A stretch of 64,000 nucleotides of DNA, from contig JAUNQI010000005.1 of NCBI GenBank assembly GCA_030536255.1, positions 34,190-98,189 on the forward strand. The letters run 5' to 3'. Of the stretch, positions 28,505-37,269 are shown one piece after another; the first letter of the stretch is position 1; the number at the start of each line of letters is the position of its first letter. Position numbers and translations under genes: made by a program. The notes beneath the pieces were generated by a model. That model ran no database searches. It saw nothing but the letters and a program-made list of their open reading frames with translations, and had not been told where the DNA came from. Origin of the DNA: Eubacteriales bacterium (GTDB taxonomy: Bacteria > Bacillota > Clostridia > Oscillospirales > Oscillospiraceae).

Positions 28505-30598
28505 ATGTCTTTTATTGATTTGTTATGCTGTTTTTTTATTACTCCGCTGAAATTATGCGCTGAGATCATTGAATGTGCTTTCGACAGAATTATTCCGGAT
28601 CTTCCGCAAAATAATCAGTTGTTTTTCATTATAGTCTTCTCATTTACAGGAATACTGTTCCTCTGGTCGGTAATTTCCACTATTAAATATCTTCGGACTC
28701 AGAAAATGCCTTCCCCTTTTTCCTGTTTCAGCGGATATCTGGCCCCGTCAGCCGTTCTGACGCTTCTGTTCGGTGCAATGATTCCAGGAACCGTAATTGC
28801 CAGCTCCGCAGTAGAGTTTCAAAGCACGCACTACGGGCCGATGATGCTTGTTCTTTCCACGTTCCTTTCATGGGCCGGAGTATTCATCTTCTACGGCGGT
28901 CTGCTCTATTTGATCTGCGGAGAAAAGCTGAAAAAGATCCTGCGCTGTCTTTCCTGGATCCTGATTGGATGCGCAGCTGTTAATTATCTCCTCTTCCGAC
29001 TCGGAACAGCGCTCTCTCCCCTGCTCGTCTATGACGATATCTCAGAAATCGGCACTACATTGTCCGAAAAGATTATCAACGGAGCCGTTACCGCTGCTGT
29101 ATGCGCTGTTTTTCTTTTTCTTTTCATCAAAAAAGAAGATGTCTGCAAAGGTCTTTGTATTGTGTTCTCTGTTTCCTTTTTTGTTTTTTCCGTAATGAAC
29201 TTCTTCAGGATCAGCAGTAATGTCAAAGAAGAAACCGGAAGGAACGCTTTTTCTGGTTACGGAGATAATTACAGCGATTCATCCGCTCTTGATCTTCTGC
29301 ACCTCAGCAGGAACGGAAAGAACGTTGTTGTATTCAGCCTGGACAGGGCCATCAGCAGATTTATTCCGTTCTGCCTGGAGGAATCGCCGGAGCTTGAAGA
29401 CAGCCTGTCCGATTTTACCTGGTATCCCAACACTGTTTCCTACGGAAAATATACTATTTTTGCCACGCCGGCAATGTTCGGAGGATATGATTATACCCCA
29501 TTTGAATTTAATAAACGCAGCGAGGAATCCGTAGTCGACAAGCATAATGAAGCGATTTGCGCTTTGCCTGTTCTTTTTTCAGAAAACGGATATGATGTTA
29601 CCGTATGCGATATTCCTTATGCAAACTATCGCTGGATCCCGGATCTCTCTATTTATGATGAATACGGAATCAGAGGCTATAACACAATGGAAGCGCAGAT
29701 GTACAGAAGCAGTGAGGACTGGCCTGTTTTCGTAGAAGCAAATGAGGAAACGCAGATCCGGAATTTCGTAATGTACAGTGCTTTTCGTTGTTCTCCGTAT
29801 TTTTGCCGTGGTTTTTTATATAACAGAGGACGATATCTAAAACCGGGAACTGTTACAACACCTTCCATGGAACTCCTGGAATCCTACTCAGTTATGGAGC
29901 AGCTTCCTTATATAACTACTATTACAGATAACGATAACGGCTGTCTGTTTATTATCAACAATGATCTTGCTCATACTCCGTCACTGATGGATTCATCCGA
30001 CAGCTACAAGGCCTCCGTCCTTGAGGAGGCATCAGAGTATGCAAACAACATACGACTCGATTCTGACGGGAATCTGCTGGAAATGAACGAGCTGCAGCTC
30101 AGACATTATCATGTAACCATGTCTGCTCTTTTGCGTATTTCAGAATGGACAGAATATCTGAAAGAAAACGATGTATACGATAATACCAGAGTCATTATCG
30201 TATCCGACCACGGCAGAGCTTTGTTTGATGATATGCTTCTTGACAATGGAACGCATATCGAGTCAATGAATTCTCTTCTGATGTTTAAAGATTTCACTTC
30301 GGAAGGAACAGAAAGTTCAGAAATATCCAACGATTCGGAAGGTCTAACAGTCGATCACTCCTTTATGACAAATGCAGATATGCCGTATCTTGCTTCCAAA
30401 GATCTTTTTACAGAACCTCTTAATCCTTTTACCGGTAACGCTTTTCTTAAGAACAGCGGAGAGGCTCTTGTTAATGATTCCGAATTCTGGGAAGATCAGT
30501 ATTATACGCTTAAACAGTTTGATTATCATGATTCTGTCTGGTTTAAAGTAAAAGACAATATCTTTAATAAAGACAACTGGACAGTCACACAAAACTGA
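28505..30598 (+). CDS. Membrane-anchored sulfatase/LTA synthase-like protein
   Basis: The 697-residue protein has about six membrane segments in its first 230 residues and a long extracytoplasmic domain of the alkaline phosphatase superfamily. Visible motifs are NVVVFSLDRAISRF near the start of that domain (probable first metal site), ATPAMFGGYDYTP, and VSDHGRALFD (second metal site DHG). This layout matches lipoteichoic acid synthase-like and phosphoethanolamine transferase-like enzymes, but I cannot place the nucleophile threonine, so the substrate is unknown. It starts at the ATG 28505 behind CGGAGG. It is one of the few plus-strand genes and stands alone, ending at a shared terminator. 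Confidence 0.75.
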   Translation: MSFIDLLCCFFITPLKLCAEIIECAFDRIIPDLPQNNQLFFIIVFSFTGILFLWSVISTIKYLRTQKMPSPFSCFSGYLAPSAVLTLLFGAMIPGTVIASSAVEFQSTHYGPMMLVLSTFLSWAGVFIFYGGLLYLICGEKLKKILRCLSWILIGCAAVNYLLFRLGTALSPLLVYDDISEIGTTLSEKIINGAVTAAVCAVFLFLFIKKEDVCKGLCIVFSVSFFVFSVMNFFRISSNVKEETGRNAFSGYGDNYSDSSALDLLHLSRNGKNVVVFSLDRAISRFIPFCLEESPELEDSLSDFTWYPNTVSYGKYTIFATPAMFGGYDYTPFEFNKRSEESVVDKHNEAICALPVLFSENGYDVTVCDIPYANYRWIPDLSIYDEYGIRGYNTMEAQMYRSSEDWPVFVEANEETQIRNFVMYSAFRCSPYFCRGFLYNRGRYLKPGTVTTPSMELLESYSVMEQLPYITTITDNDNGCLFIINNDLAHTPSLMDSSDSYKASVLEEASEYANNIRLDSDGNLLEMNELQLRHYHVTMSALLRISEWTEYLKENDVYDNTRVIIVSDHGRALFDDMLLDNGTHIESMNSLLMFKDFTSEGTESSEISNDSEGLTVDHSFMTNADMPYLASKDLFTEPLNPFTGNAFLKNSGEALVNDSEFWEDQYYTLKQFDYHDSVWFKVKDNIFNKDNWTVTQN

Positions 30599-30683
30599 TT
30601 CACTGTGTTACGTATAACTTACACTTTTACGATTTTCAATCTAAGAGTTATAAAATATACAAATATCTTATACAAAATATAAA

Positions 30684-30719
30684 ATCACCTGAACATCAAT
30701 TGCTGAATGTTCAGGTGAT
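30684..30719. terminator. Bidirectional terminator between convergent genes
   Basis: A perfect 13-bp stem (30684-30696 with 30707-30719) and 10-base loop between the sulfatase-like gene and oadB. T-rich tracts follow on both strands, more so on the minus strand. Confidence 0.8.
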
Positions 30720-30799
30720 CATATTTTAATCTGTATTATTTATCCGACTATCTGAGGATACGGTTTAACAGAAGCAACCGTTATGCGCGAATAATCAGA

Positions 30800-32020
30800 T
30801 CAGCCGAAAACGCTGAGCAGGAAGCCTGCTGCGATTGCAGAGCCAATAACACCGGCAACATTGGGGCCCATAGCATGCATGAGAAGGTAATTGGTCTTAT
30901 TGTACTTCTTACCAACATCCTGAGATACACGGGCTGCCATAGGAACTGCGGAAACGCCTGCGGAACCAATCAGAGGATTCACTTTCTTGCCGGAGCCATA
31001 GTACATGGCAACACCGCCGATAAGTCCGCCGACAGTAGAGATACCGAATGCAACAAGGCCAAGAACGATGATGTAAATGGTCTGGAGGCTGAGGAAGGTC
31101 TGTGCCGTCATCGTTGCACCAACAGAGGTTGCAAGGAAGATTGTAACAATGTTCATCAGAGCATTCTGAGCAGTATCGGAAAGTCTGTCCGTAACACCGG
31201 TCTCACGGAAGAGGTTGCCGAGCATGAGGCAGCCGATCAGAGGAGCGGTGGAAGGAAGAAGAAGAATAACGAAAGAAGCAACAACGATCGGGAATATGAT
31301 TTTCTCGGTCTTGGTAACTTCACGGGTCTGCTCCATCTTGACCTTGCGCATCTCATCGGTTGTGCAGAGCTTCATAAGAGGCGGCTGGATCAGAGGAATC
31401 AGAGCCATGTAGGAATAAGCAGCAATGGCAATAGGCCCGAGGAGCTCAGGTGCGAGTTTCGTGGTAAGATAGATAGCTGTAGGACCGTCAGCGCCGCCAA
31501 TGATACCAATGGAAGCTGCCTGAGGGCCGGTAAAACCAAGAGCAATTGCACCGAAGAATGCTACGAAAACGCCAAGCTGAGCAGCAGCTCCGAGAAGAAG
31601 GCTCTTCGGGTTGGAAAGCAGAGGACCAAAGTCCGTCATTGCACCGACACCCATGAAGATCAGGGACGGGTATATACCGGCCTTAACGCCGATATAGAAG
31701 AAGTCCAGAAGGCCGCAGTTCTGCATGATATGACCATAGCTGTGATAGTAAGGAGAGGTCGCATCAAGAAATTCAGCCCACATTTCGGGGTGATACATTG
31801 CGTTGTCACCACCGAGAGAAATGAAATAACTGAGGTTGCTGAGGAGGCATCCAAAAGCAATACCGCAGAGAAGCAGCGGCTCAAACTTTTTAACGATGCC
31901 GAGATAAAGAAGAACAAATGCTATGATGATCATAACGAGGTTCTTCCAACCGCCATCCATAAAGAATCCGGCAAAACCAGATTCAAGCGCCAGCTTCTGA
32001 AGTGTACCTAAAACGTCCAT
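30800..32020 (-). CDS. oadB: Sodium-translocating decarboxylase beta subunit
   Basis: This 406-residue integral membrane protein decarboxylates carboxybiotin and pumps sodium out. It has about ten hydrophobic segments, and conserved IGGADGPTAIYLTTKLAPELL (Asp and sodium site) and the SVGATMTA / SAGVSAVPMAARV regions. It is last of four genes whose products make the complex with oadA, oadG and the biotin carrier. Confidence 0.95.
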   Translation of the reverse strand: MDVLGTLQKLALESGFAGFFMDGGWKNLVMIIIAFVLLYLGIVKKFEPLLLCGIAFGCLLSNLSYFISLGGDNAMYHPEMWAEFLDATSPYYHSYGHIMQNCGLLDFFYIGVKAGIYPSLIFMGVGAMTDFGPLLSNPKSLLLGAAAQLGVFVAFFGAIALGFTGPQAASIGIIGGADGPTAIYLTTKLAPELLGPIAIAAYSYMALIPLIQPPLMKLCTTDEMRKVKMEQTREVTKTEKIIFPIVVASFVILLLPSTAPLIGCLMLGNLFRETGVTDRLSDTAQNALMNIVTIFLATSVGATMTAQTFLSLQTIYIIVLGLVAFGISTVGGLIGGVAMYYGSGKKVNPLIGSAGVSAVPMAARVSQDVGKKYNKTNYLLMHAMGPNVAGVIGSAIAAGFLLSVFG

Positions 32021-32031
32021 CTGTGTCCTCC

Positions 32032-32436
32032 TTATGCGATGACAACAAGAGGAGATCCGGTCTCTACAACCTGTCCTTTGGTTACAACGATCTGAGCAAC
32101 AGTACCGCTCTTGGAAGCGACAACATCATTCTCCATTTTCATAGCTTCGAGAATAATAAGGGAATCACCCTCATTGACCTTCTGACCAACAGCACACTGA
32201 ATTTTCAGAATGTTGCCGGGCATCGGAGACTTTACGACTTCACCGGCTGCAAGACCGGCGGCAGGTGCGGCAGCGGGAGCTGCTGCAGGGGCAGCTGCTG
32301 CGACAGGAGCAGCAACAGGAGCGGCAGGAGCAGAAGCGACAGGAGCTTTTGCTTCGTATTCATCTACGAGCATTGCCTCACCGGCTTCAACCTCAACTTC
32401 ATAAACCTTCTTATTAAGAGTAACTTTATATTTCAT
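32032..32436 (-). CDS. Biotin carrier protein of the decarboxylase
   Basis: The 134-residue protein has a small N-terminal domain (1-30), an alanine/proline-rich flexible linker (about 30-62) and a C-terminal biotinyl domain with the biotinylated lysine in EAMKM. It carries CO2 from the carboxyltransferase OadA to the membrane pump OadB. Having the carrier as a separate protein matches the Propionigenium-type methylmalonyl-CoA decarboxylase layout as well as glutaconyl-CoA decarboxylase; the OadA partner here points to oxaloacetate. Confidence 0.93.
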   Translation of the reverse strand: MKYKVTLNKKVYEVEVEAGEAMLVDEYEAKAPVASAPAAPVAAPVAAAAPAAAPAAAPAAGLAAGEVVKSPMPGNILKIQCAVGQKVNEGDSLIILEAMKMENDVVASKSGTVAQIVVTKGQVVETGSPLVVIA

Positions 32437-32780
32437 TATTCCTTAACCTCCTTGATGGACTTAAAGCGAAGCTCGTTAATCGGCTTGCCCATTGTGTCTG
32501 CAACAATAGCCATAATCATGGCAGCGTCTCTGGGATCGGTATCATACAGCTTGATCTCGCCGGCGGAACCGGGAGCCTTCGGTGCGGGAGCAGCGGTCGG
32601 CTCAGCTGCAGGAGCTGTTTTTACTGGAACAGCTTCACTTTCCTTTTTCGCTTTATTGATAAAGTACTTTGCAAGTGCCATAACAACAAGCATCAGAAGG
32701 ATCAGGCCAATGAAAACAACGCAATAGCCAAGAAGACCGACGGCAGCGCCTGTACCCAGGGAAATATTAACAAGATCCAT
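32436..32780 (-). CDS. oadG: Decarboxylase gamma subunit (OadG-like)
   Basis: The 114-residue protein has one N-terminal membrane segment (about 14-40), a proline/alanine-rich stretch and a short C-terminal segment (DPRDAAMIMAIVADTMGKP) seen in clostridial OadG proteins. It anchors the carboxyltransferase to the pump. The stop overlaps the carrier start by one base; it lies one base after oadA. Confidence 0.85.
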   Translation of the reverse strand: MDLVNISLGTGAAVGLLGYCVVFIGLILLMLVVMALAKYFINKAKKESEAVPVKTAPAAEPTAAPAPKAPGSAGEIKLYDTDPRDAAMIMAIVADTMGKPINELRFKSIKEVKE

Positions 32781-32781
32781 A

Positions 32782-34173
32782 TTATGCCTCCGTGATGCTG
32801 TACTTAACTACCTTCTCTTCGTTTGCCTTACGCTCTTCGAAGAACTTTTCAGCGACCTGCGGGAAGGCAATGTAAGAAAGAACATCCTCTTCGCAACGGG
32901 CGGTCTCGCCTAAAGCTTCCTTTGTCTTCTCATAGGTATCTGTGGGAAGAGTATCTGCATAACGAACCTTGAGGGGTTCCTCACCAGCGAGGATCTGCTT
33001 CTGGATCTCAGGATCAATAGGAGCAGGAGTATGACCGTATTCGCCGCGGCAGTAAGCCTTGATCTGGTCATTAACGTTCTTATAACGCTGTCCGGCCATT
33101 ACGTTTGCAACAGCCTGAGTTCCAACGATCTGAGAGGTAGGAGTAACAAGCGGAGGATATCCCATATCCTTGCGGACCAGAGGAGTCTCCTTGAGAGCAT
33201 CTTCGAATTTATCGAGAGCGTTGAGAGTCTTGAGCTGGCTGAGGAGGTTGGAAAGCATACCGCCGGGAATCTGGTAGTTCAGGCACTGAGTATCGGTACC
33301 CATGGAGATGGGGTTAAGAGTGCCATCTTTAATATAGTCATTGCGAATGGGCTTGAAGTAGTCAGCCATCTTGTAAATGACTTCCTTGTTAAGAGATACG
33401 GGATAACCCATCTCGCTGAGAGCCTCAAAGAAGGTCTCTGTAGCAGGCTGGGAAGTACCGCCGGAGAACGGGGAGATTGCGGTATCGATAACGTCAGCAC
33501 CGGCTTCAATTCCCTTGAGGTAGGTCATATAAGCCATACCGGTGGTGCAGTGTGTATGCATTACGAGAGGCATATCCGGCTGAGCGTCCTTAATTGCGGA
33601 AACGAGATCATACATGCTCTGAGGAGTGCAGATACCTGCCATATCCTTGATGCAGATGGAGCTGACACCCATCTTAACGAGCTCATTGACCGTCTCAACG
33701 TTCTTTGCAAGAGTATGAACAGGAGAAGTGGTATAGGAGATCGTACCAGAAGCCATTGCACCGCACTTAACAGTCTCTTCAATAGCGACCTTCAGGTTCT
33801 GAGTATCATTGAGTGCGTCGAAAATACGGATGATGTCGATACCGTTTTCAACGGACTTTCTGACAAAGCGGCGGACAATGTCATCAGGATAATGCTTGTA
33901 GCCAAGAATATTCTGGCCGCGGAGCAGCATCTGAAGCTTGGTGTTGGGCATATGCTCGCGGATCTTGCGGAGACGCTCCCACGGATCCTCGCCAAGGAAA
34001 CGAAGGCAAACGTCAAAGGTAGCTCCGCCCCAGACCTCACAGGAATAATATCCTGCTTTGTCCATGGTCTCAAGGATGGGCTCCATCTTGGAATAAGGAA
34101 GTCTGGTTGCTATAAGACTCTGGCTGGAGTCTCTAAGCACTGTTTCGGTAAAGCCGATTTTCTGTTTTTTCAT
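32782..34173 (-). CDS. oadA: Oxaloacetate decarboxylase alpha subunit (carboxyltransferase)
   Basis: The 463-residue protein has the pyruvate carboxylase/OadA type TIM barrel: FTETVLRDSSQSL near the start (metal Asp), the LRGQN region, the lysine in SICIKDMAG (biotin-facing), and HTHCTTG (metal histidines), followed by SPFSGGTSQPATE. It ends without a biotin domain; the carrier is a separate gene. It transfers CO2 from oxaloacetate to biotin. I start at 34173, where GGAGG is 6 bases upstream; another ATG at 34179 is too close to it. Substrate could be another beta-keto acid, but this subfamily favours oxaloacetate. Confidence 0.92.
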   Translation of the reverse strand: MKKQKIGFTETVLRDSSQSLIATRLPYSKMEPILETMDKAGYYSCEVWGGATFDVCLRFLGEDPWERLRKIREHMPNTKLQMLLRGQNILGYKHYPDDIVRRFVRKSVENGIDIIRIFDALNDTQNLKVAIEETVKCGAMASGTISYTTSPVHTLAKNVETVNELVKMGVSSICIKDMAGICTPQSMYDLVSAIKDAQPDMPLVMHTHCTTGMAYMTYLKGIEAGADVIDTAISPFSGGTSQPATETFFEALSEMGYPVSLNKEVIYKMADYFKPIRNDYIKDGTLNPISMGTDTQCLNYQIPGGMLSNLLSQLKTLNALDKFEDALKETPLVRKDMGYPPLVTPTSQIVGTQAVANVMAGQRYKNVNDQIKAYCRGEYGHTPAPIDPEIQKQILAGEEPLKVRYADTLPTDTYEKTKEALGETARCEEDVLSYIAFPQVAEKFFEERKANEEKVVKYSITEA

Positions 34174-34237
34174 GATCATCCTCCGGAAAAACTAAAATTA
34201 AATTTCCAAACTAATGCTATTATATCAAACTATGTGC

Positions 34238-34266
34238 ATTATAACAAATTTTTCAAAGTCAGGCAA
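34238..34266 (-). promoter_or_regulatory. Promoter of the oad operon
   Basis: TTGCCT (34266-34261), 17-base spacer, TATAAT (34243-34238) on the minus strand. A second TATAAT at 34224-34219 with TTGTTA 17 bases upstream may be a tandem promoter. Confidence 0.7.
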
Positions 34267-34280
34267 TTGTAAGTTTGTAT

Positions 34281-34322
34281 AAAAAAGCAATAAATCACCT
34301 CTGAAATAGTGAGGTGATTTAT
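34281..34322 (-). terminator. Terminator of the ybaK-type gene
   Basis: A perfect 12-bp stem (34322-34311 with 34301-34290), 9-base loop, then TTGCTTTTTT on the minus strand. Confidence 0.85.
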
Positions 34323-34400
34323 AAATATTAACAAACTAAGAATAGAGTGAAAAAGATGGTATTAAGCTTACCGAATTTCTGACAAATCTTTGGAAAAAGA

Positions 34401-34877
34401 TCAGTCCTCAGGGAGCTTTGTAACGTCAACCCACTCAAGCGCTTTGGAGTAACGGAAAAGCTCATCCAGATTCAGCTCAATTGCGCTGCTAGCGCTACCG
34501 ACAGCAGGGAAAACTGTTTCAAACCGTTTGAGGGACTCATCGAGATAGACATCCACTCCGTCATTAATTCCGAAGGGGCAGACACCTCCGACAGGATGGC
34601 CGATAAATTCATTGACCTCATCCGACGTCAGCATCTTCGCTTTCGTATGAAATTTATCTTTATACTTGTGGTTATCGATTCTGGCGTCCCCTGCTGCAAG
34701 GATCAGAATCGGCTTCTCCTCCGGAAGCTTAAATGAAAGCGTCTTTGCAATTCTTGCACCCTCAACGCCCAGGGCCTGAGCCGCCAGCTCAACAGTTGCA
34801 GAAGAAACATCAAATTCTCTGACTCTGTCCTCAATTCCCAGCTCTCTGAAATATGCTCTTCCTCGTTCTATAGACAT
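34401..34877 (-). CDS. YbaK/EbsC-type aminoacyl-tRNA deacylase
   Basis: The 158-residue protein is one YbaK-like domain. Visible hallmarks are the lysine in ARIAKTLSFK, LAAGDARID, and GHPVGGVCPFG. Relatives hydrolyse mischarged Cys-tRNA-Pro or Ala-tRNA-Pro. Which it edits here cannot be told. AGAGG lies 9 bases before the ATG. It is last in the xpaC-telA transcript. Confidence 0.88.
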   Translation of the reverse strand: MSIERGRAYFRELGIEDRVREFDVSSATVELAAQALGVEGARIAKTLSFKLPEEKPILILAAGDARIDNHKYKDKFHTKAKMLTSDEVNEFIGHPVGGVCPFGINDGVDVYLDESLKRFETVFPAVGSASSAIELNLDELFRYSKALEWVDVTKLPED

Positions 34878-34892
34878 GATACAAAACCTCTT

Positions 34893-35066
34893 TTAAATCA
34901 TCACGGACCGGATAAATATTTTTCCCGGAAACTGAGAAGCATACAGAAGAACCTGTTCCGGCGCCAGATTCCCAAGCTTCATTTTTACGCTGAAATGGCT
35001 CGAAAGACAAATCAGCAGTAATGAAAAAACGACAGCAAATACTGGATTCCCAAATAGTTTTTTCAT
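34893..35066 (-). CDS. Small membrane protein or gene remnant beside telA
   Basis: A 57-residue frame starts at ATG 35066, with AAAGG 10 bases upstream and 6 bases after telA. It has a basic start (MKKLFG), one hydrophobic segment (about 8-22) and a short tail (KMKLGNLAPEQV...). The spacing and ribosome site favour a real gene. After about residue 34 the frame two bases over stays open for about 43 codons into the next gene and reads FSVSGKNIYPVRDDLKEV. That could mean a longer ancestral protein broken by a frameshift. I do not recognise a family. Confidence 0.4.
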   Translation of the reverse strand: MKKLFGNPVFAVVFSLLLICLSSHFSVKMKLGNLAPEQVLLYASQFPGKIFIRSVMI

Positions 35067-35072
35067 TGAATA

Positions 35073-36263
35073 TTAACCTTTAAGAGCAAGAAGCTTCTGC
35101 TTCAGCTCGCCCTCAATTTTCTCCAGCTCGGCTTCTGCCTGAGCACGGCGGGCTCTGCCGTCATCCTGAATCTGACGAACTTCTTCAAGCGTTGAAATCA
35201 GCTCAAGATTCGTCTTCTGAAGGGTCTCCAGATCAACAATTCCGCGCTCCGCCTCTTTAGCAATGCTTACGCTGCCCTGATGAAGCGTCTCCGCATTCTT
35301 CTCGAGGAGATCATTCGTCACCTCTGTAACAGCGTTCTGGGCCTTCATGGCTTCATCGGAATTGTACATCGTCATACCGAGAACCATCTGATTCTTCCAG
35401 AGAGGAATGGTATTATTGATGGATGTACGGATCTTCTCCACCATCAGAGAATCATTGTTCTGAATCATACGGATCTGAGGTGCCATCTGAACAGCGATCA
35501 TACGGGTCAGCTCAAGATCATAAATCTTCTTTTCAAAACGGCCGATAAGATTTGCGAAATCAGAGGCGGCCTGAGCATCCTCCGTAAGTCCGGTCTCCTT
35601 GGCCTTATTCTGCATTTCCACAAGATCATTCTCACGGAGATCCTGAATTCTGAGCTTACCGGCAATGATATACATCGTCAGTTCTTTCTGATACTCTTCA
35701 TTCTTGTCATACATCTTATCCATAAGAGAGATGTCTTTCAGAAGAGTAATCTCATGATTTTCGAGCTGTTCAACAATCTTATCAACGTTCTTCTCGGCGC
35801 TGTCATAGGATGTTTTCAGGCTCTCAAGAGATTTCTTACTTTTCTTAAAGAGACCTAAAAAACCTTTCTTTTCCTCTTCATCGAAATCAAAGCCTTTCAG
35901 CTCGGTTACGAGACTTGTAAGCATATCTCCGACTTCGCCCATATCCTTGGTCTTAACAGTATTCAGGGCTGCATCGGAAAATTCCGAAATATTCTTCTGG
36001 GCAGCGGCACCGTAATTCATCACCTGCTCGGAATTGGAAACATCGATCTTTGCTGCAAATTCCTTAACAGCGGCCTGTTCCTCCGCAGAGAGCTTTTCGA
36101 GCTCCAGTTTTTCCGGAACGATTTCTTCTTTTACTTCCTGTTCCACAGCTTCGATCTGTTCTGCAGCCTGATTGATCTCTTCCTCGATGGAAAGCTCCTG
36201 AGCCGCAACTGCTGCCGGAGAAGGATCCAGCGTAAGATTCGGGACTGAATTTTCGTTAGCCAT
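35073..36263 (-). CDS. telA: Toxic anion resistance protein TelA
   Basis: The 396-residue TelA-family protein is almost all helical and charged, with long coiled-coil stretches and the conserved QNNDSLMVEKIRTSINNTIP and WKNQMV segment near residue 250-275. Family members are linked to tellurite, cell-wall antibiotic and phage stress resistance, but mechanism is unknown. I chose the ATG 36263 with AAAGGATAG upstream; a longer frame to 36362 overlaps xpaC and its added part is not family-like. It lies 4 bases after xpaC. Confidence 0.9.
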   Translation of the reverse strand: MANENSVPNLTLDPSPAAVAAQELSIEEEINQAAEQIEAVEQEVKEEIVPEKLELEKLSAEEQAAVKEFAAKIDVSNSEQVMNYGAAAQKNISEFSDAALNTVKTKDMGEVGDMLTSLVTELKGFDFDEEEKKGFLGLFKKSKKSLESLKTSYDSAEKNVDKIVEQLENHEITLLKDISLMDKMYDKNEEYQKELTMYIIAGKLRIQDLRENDLVEMQNKAKETGLTEDAQAASDFANLIGRFEKKIYDLELTRMIAVQMAPQIRMIQNNDSLMVEKIRTSINNTIPLWKNQMVLGMTMYNSDEAMKAQNAVTEVTNDLLEKNAETLHQGSVSIAKEAERGIVDLETLQKTNLELISTLEEVRQIQDDGRARRAQAEAELEKIEGELKQKLLALKG

Positions 36264-36267
36264 TGAT

Positions 36268-37119
36268 TTATCTATCCTTTCTTTCTTCGTAAACAGCAGC
36301 CTGAGCCGCAGAACCGCTGTTTGAAGTATAATTACTGAATTCCGAATAATGAGAAGTCTCATTATTTACAATAAAATCTCTGTCACCGGCAAGCCCCTCA
36401 CGGGCAAGCATCTGGTTCATCACATCGATATCGGTTTCAATATCAAGAGCCTGATCCTCAAAAAGAGAATCCAGCCTTTTTTTATAAGCGGCTATCGCCA
36501 CATCCAGCATTTCATTAATGCTGTTCATACTCTTGTCAATGTTTTCTCCCTCTATTCCCTGGGAGCTCATTCTGTCATAGGAATTCAAAAGTTTGATCGT
36601 CGTCGGAAGATAGTATCGGAAGAACTTTTTTATCTGAGGAATGTCAGAGGGATCTTCAATAGCGTCCTGAGTGATTTTATCCGTGATCCGCATAATTTCA
36701 TTGATTTTTGAGCGAATCTCATTATCCTGAATCGACATATACAAACGGCCCATTTCGCTGAGAGCTCTGTTCCCTTCTTCAACGATAGGATCTATCTCCG
36801 GACCGTAGCTTTTTTTCTGCGCGGCAGGTTTATACTGAGTCTGAGCTTCAGCGGAGGGATCCGATGTGTTTTTCTTGTTCCCAACACGCTCGCTGGCACG
36901 TTTGGTACCCGCAACATTGACAGGCTCTTCATATTCTCCGTTTTCTTTTTTACCGACTGCCTTACCCACCAGGAAAGCGATCAAAACACTGAAGCCAATT
37001 ACCGCCAGAAATCCGAGAGGGGCAAATAAAGGAAAAATAAAAGAAAGGATCGCCCAGGAAATTGCAAAAGAATATATTCTGCTTAGAAAACTTTTTCTTC
37101 TGCGGCGTCTGTTATACAA
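36268..37119 (-). CDS. xpaC: XpaC-like membrane protein (5-bromo-4-chloroindolyl phosphate hydrolysis family)
   Basis: The 283-residue protein starts with a strongly basic stretch (YNRRRRRK), has a hydrophobic double segment at about 16-52, then a soluble helical domain with FFRYYLPTTIKLLNSYDRM. The same domain is found in XpaC of Bacillus, always near telA. The start is a TTG at 37119, 9 bases after GGAGG; no ATG fits. It probably forms a membrane-linked unit with TelA. Confidence 0.87.
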   Translation of the reverse strand: MYNRRRRRKSFLSRIYSFAISWAILSFIFPLFAPLGFLAVIGFSVLIAFLVGKAVGKKENGEYEEPVNVAGTKRASERVGNKKNTSDPSAEAQTQYKPAAQKKSYGPEIDPIVEEGNRALSEMGRLYMSIQDNEIRSKINEIMRITDKITQDAIEDPSDIPQIKKFFRYYLPTTIKLLNSYDRMSSQGIEGENIDKSMNSINEMLDVAIAAYKKRLDSLFEDQALDIETDIDVMNQMLAREGLAGDRDFIVNNETSHYSEFSNYTSNSGSAAQAAVYEERKDR

Positions 37120-37152
37120 GCTGAAATGCCTCCAATTTAATATTTTTTGTTT

Positions 37153-37181
37153 ATTCTAATCTTATTTCATATTTCAGTCAA
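37153..37181 (-). promoter_or_regulatory. xpaC-telA promoter
   Basis: TTGACT (37181-37176), 17-base spacer, TAGAAT (37158-37153) on the minus strand, back to back with the rpe promoter. Confidence 0.8.
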
Positions 37182-37195
37182 GACGCTTTTGGGGG

Positions 37196-37224
37196 TTGCA
37201 AATAATTATTAACTATTTTATAAT
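37196..37224 (+). promoter_or_regulatory. rpe operon promoter
   Basis: TTGCAA (37196-37201), 17-base spacer, TATAAT (37219-37224) on the plus strand. Its -35 is 14 bases from the opposing xpaC -35. Confidence 0.82.
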
Positions 37225-37269
37225 AAATTCGGTTAGAAATATAATACTTTAAAGTGTTGGTATTTTAGA

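Noticed and set aside
30875-32011. 378-codon plus-strand frame opposite oadB
   Set aside because: Antisense to a clear membrane pump gene; the charged composition is the complement of hydrophobic codons.
32210-32404. Alanine-rich plus-strand frame
   Set aside because: It is the complement of the Ala/Pro linker in the biotin carrier gene.
33031-34272. 413-codon plus-strand frame opposite oadA
   Set aside because: Low-similarity composition and full overlap with oadA and its promoter; a shadow frame.
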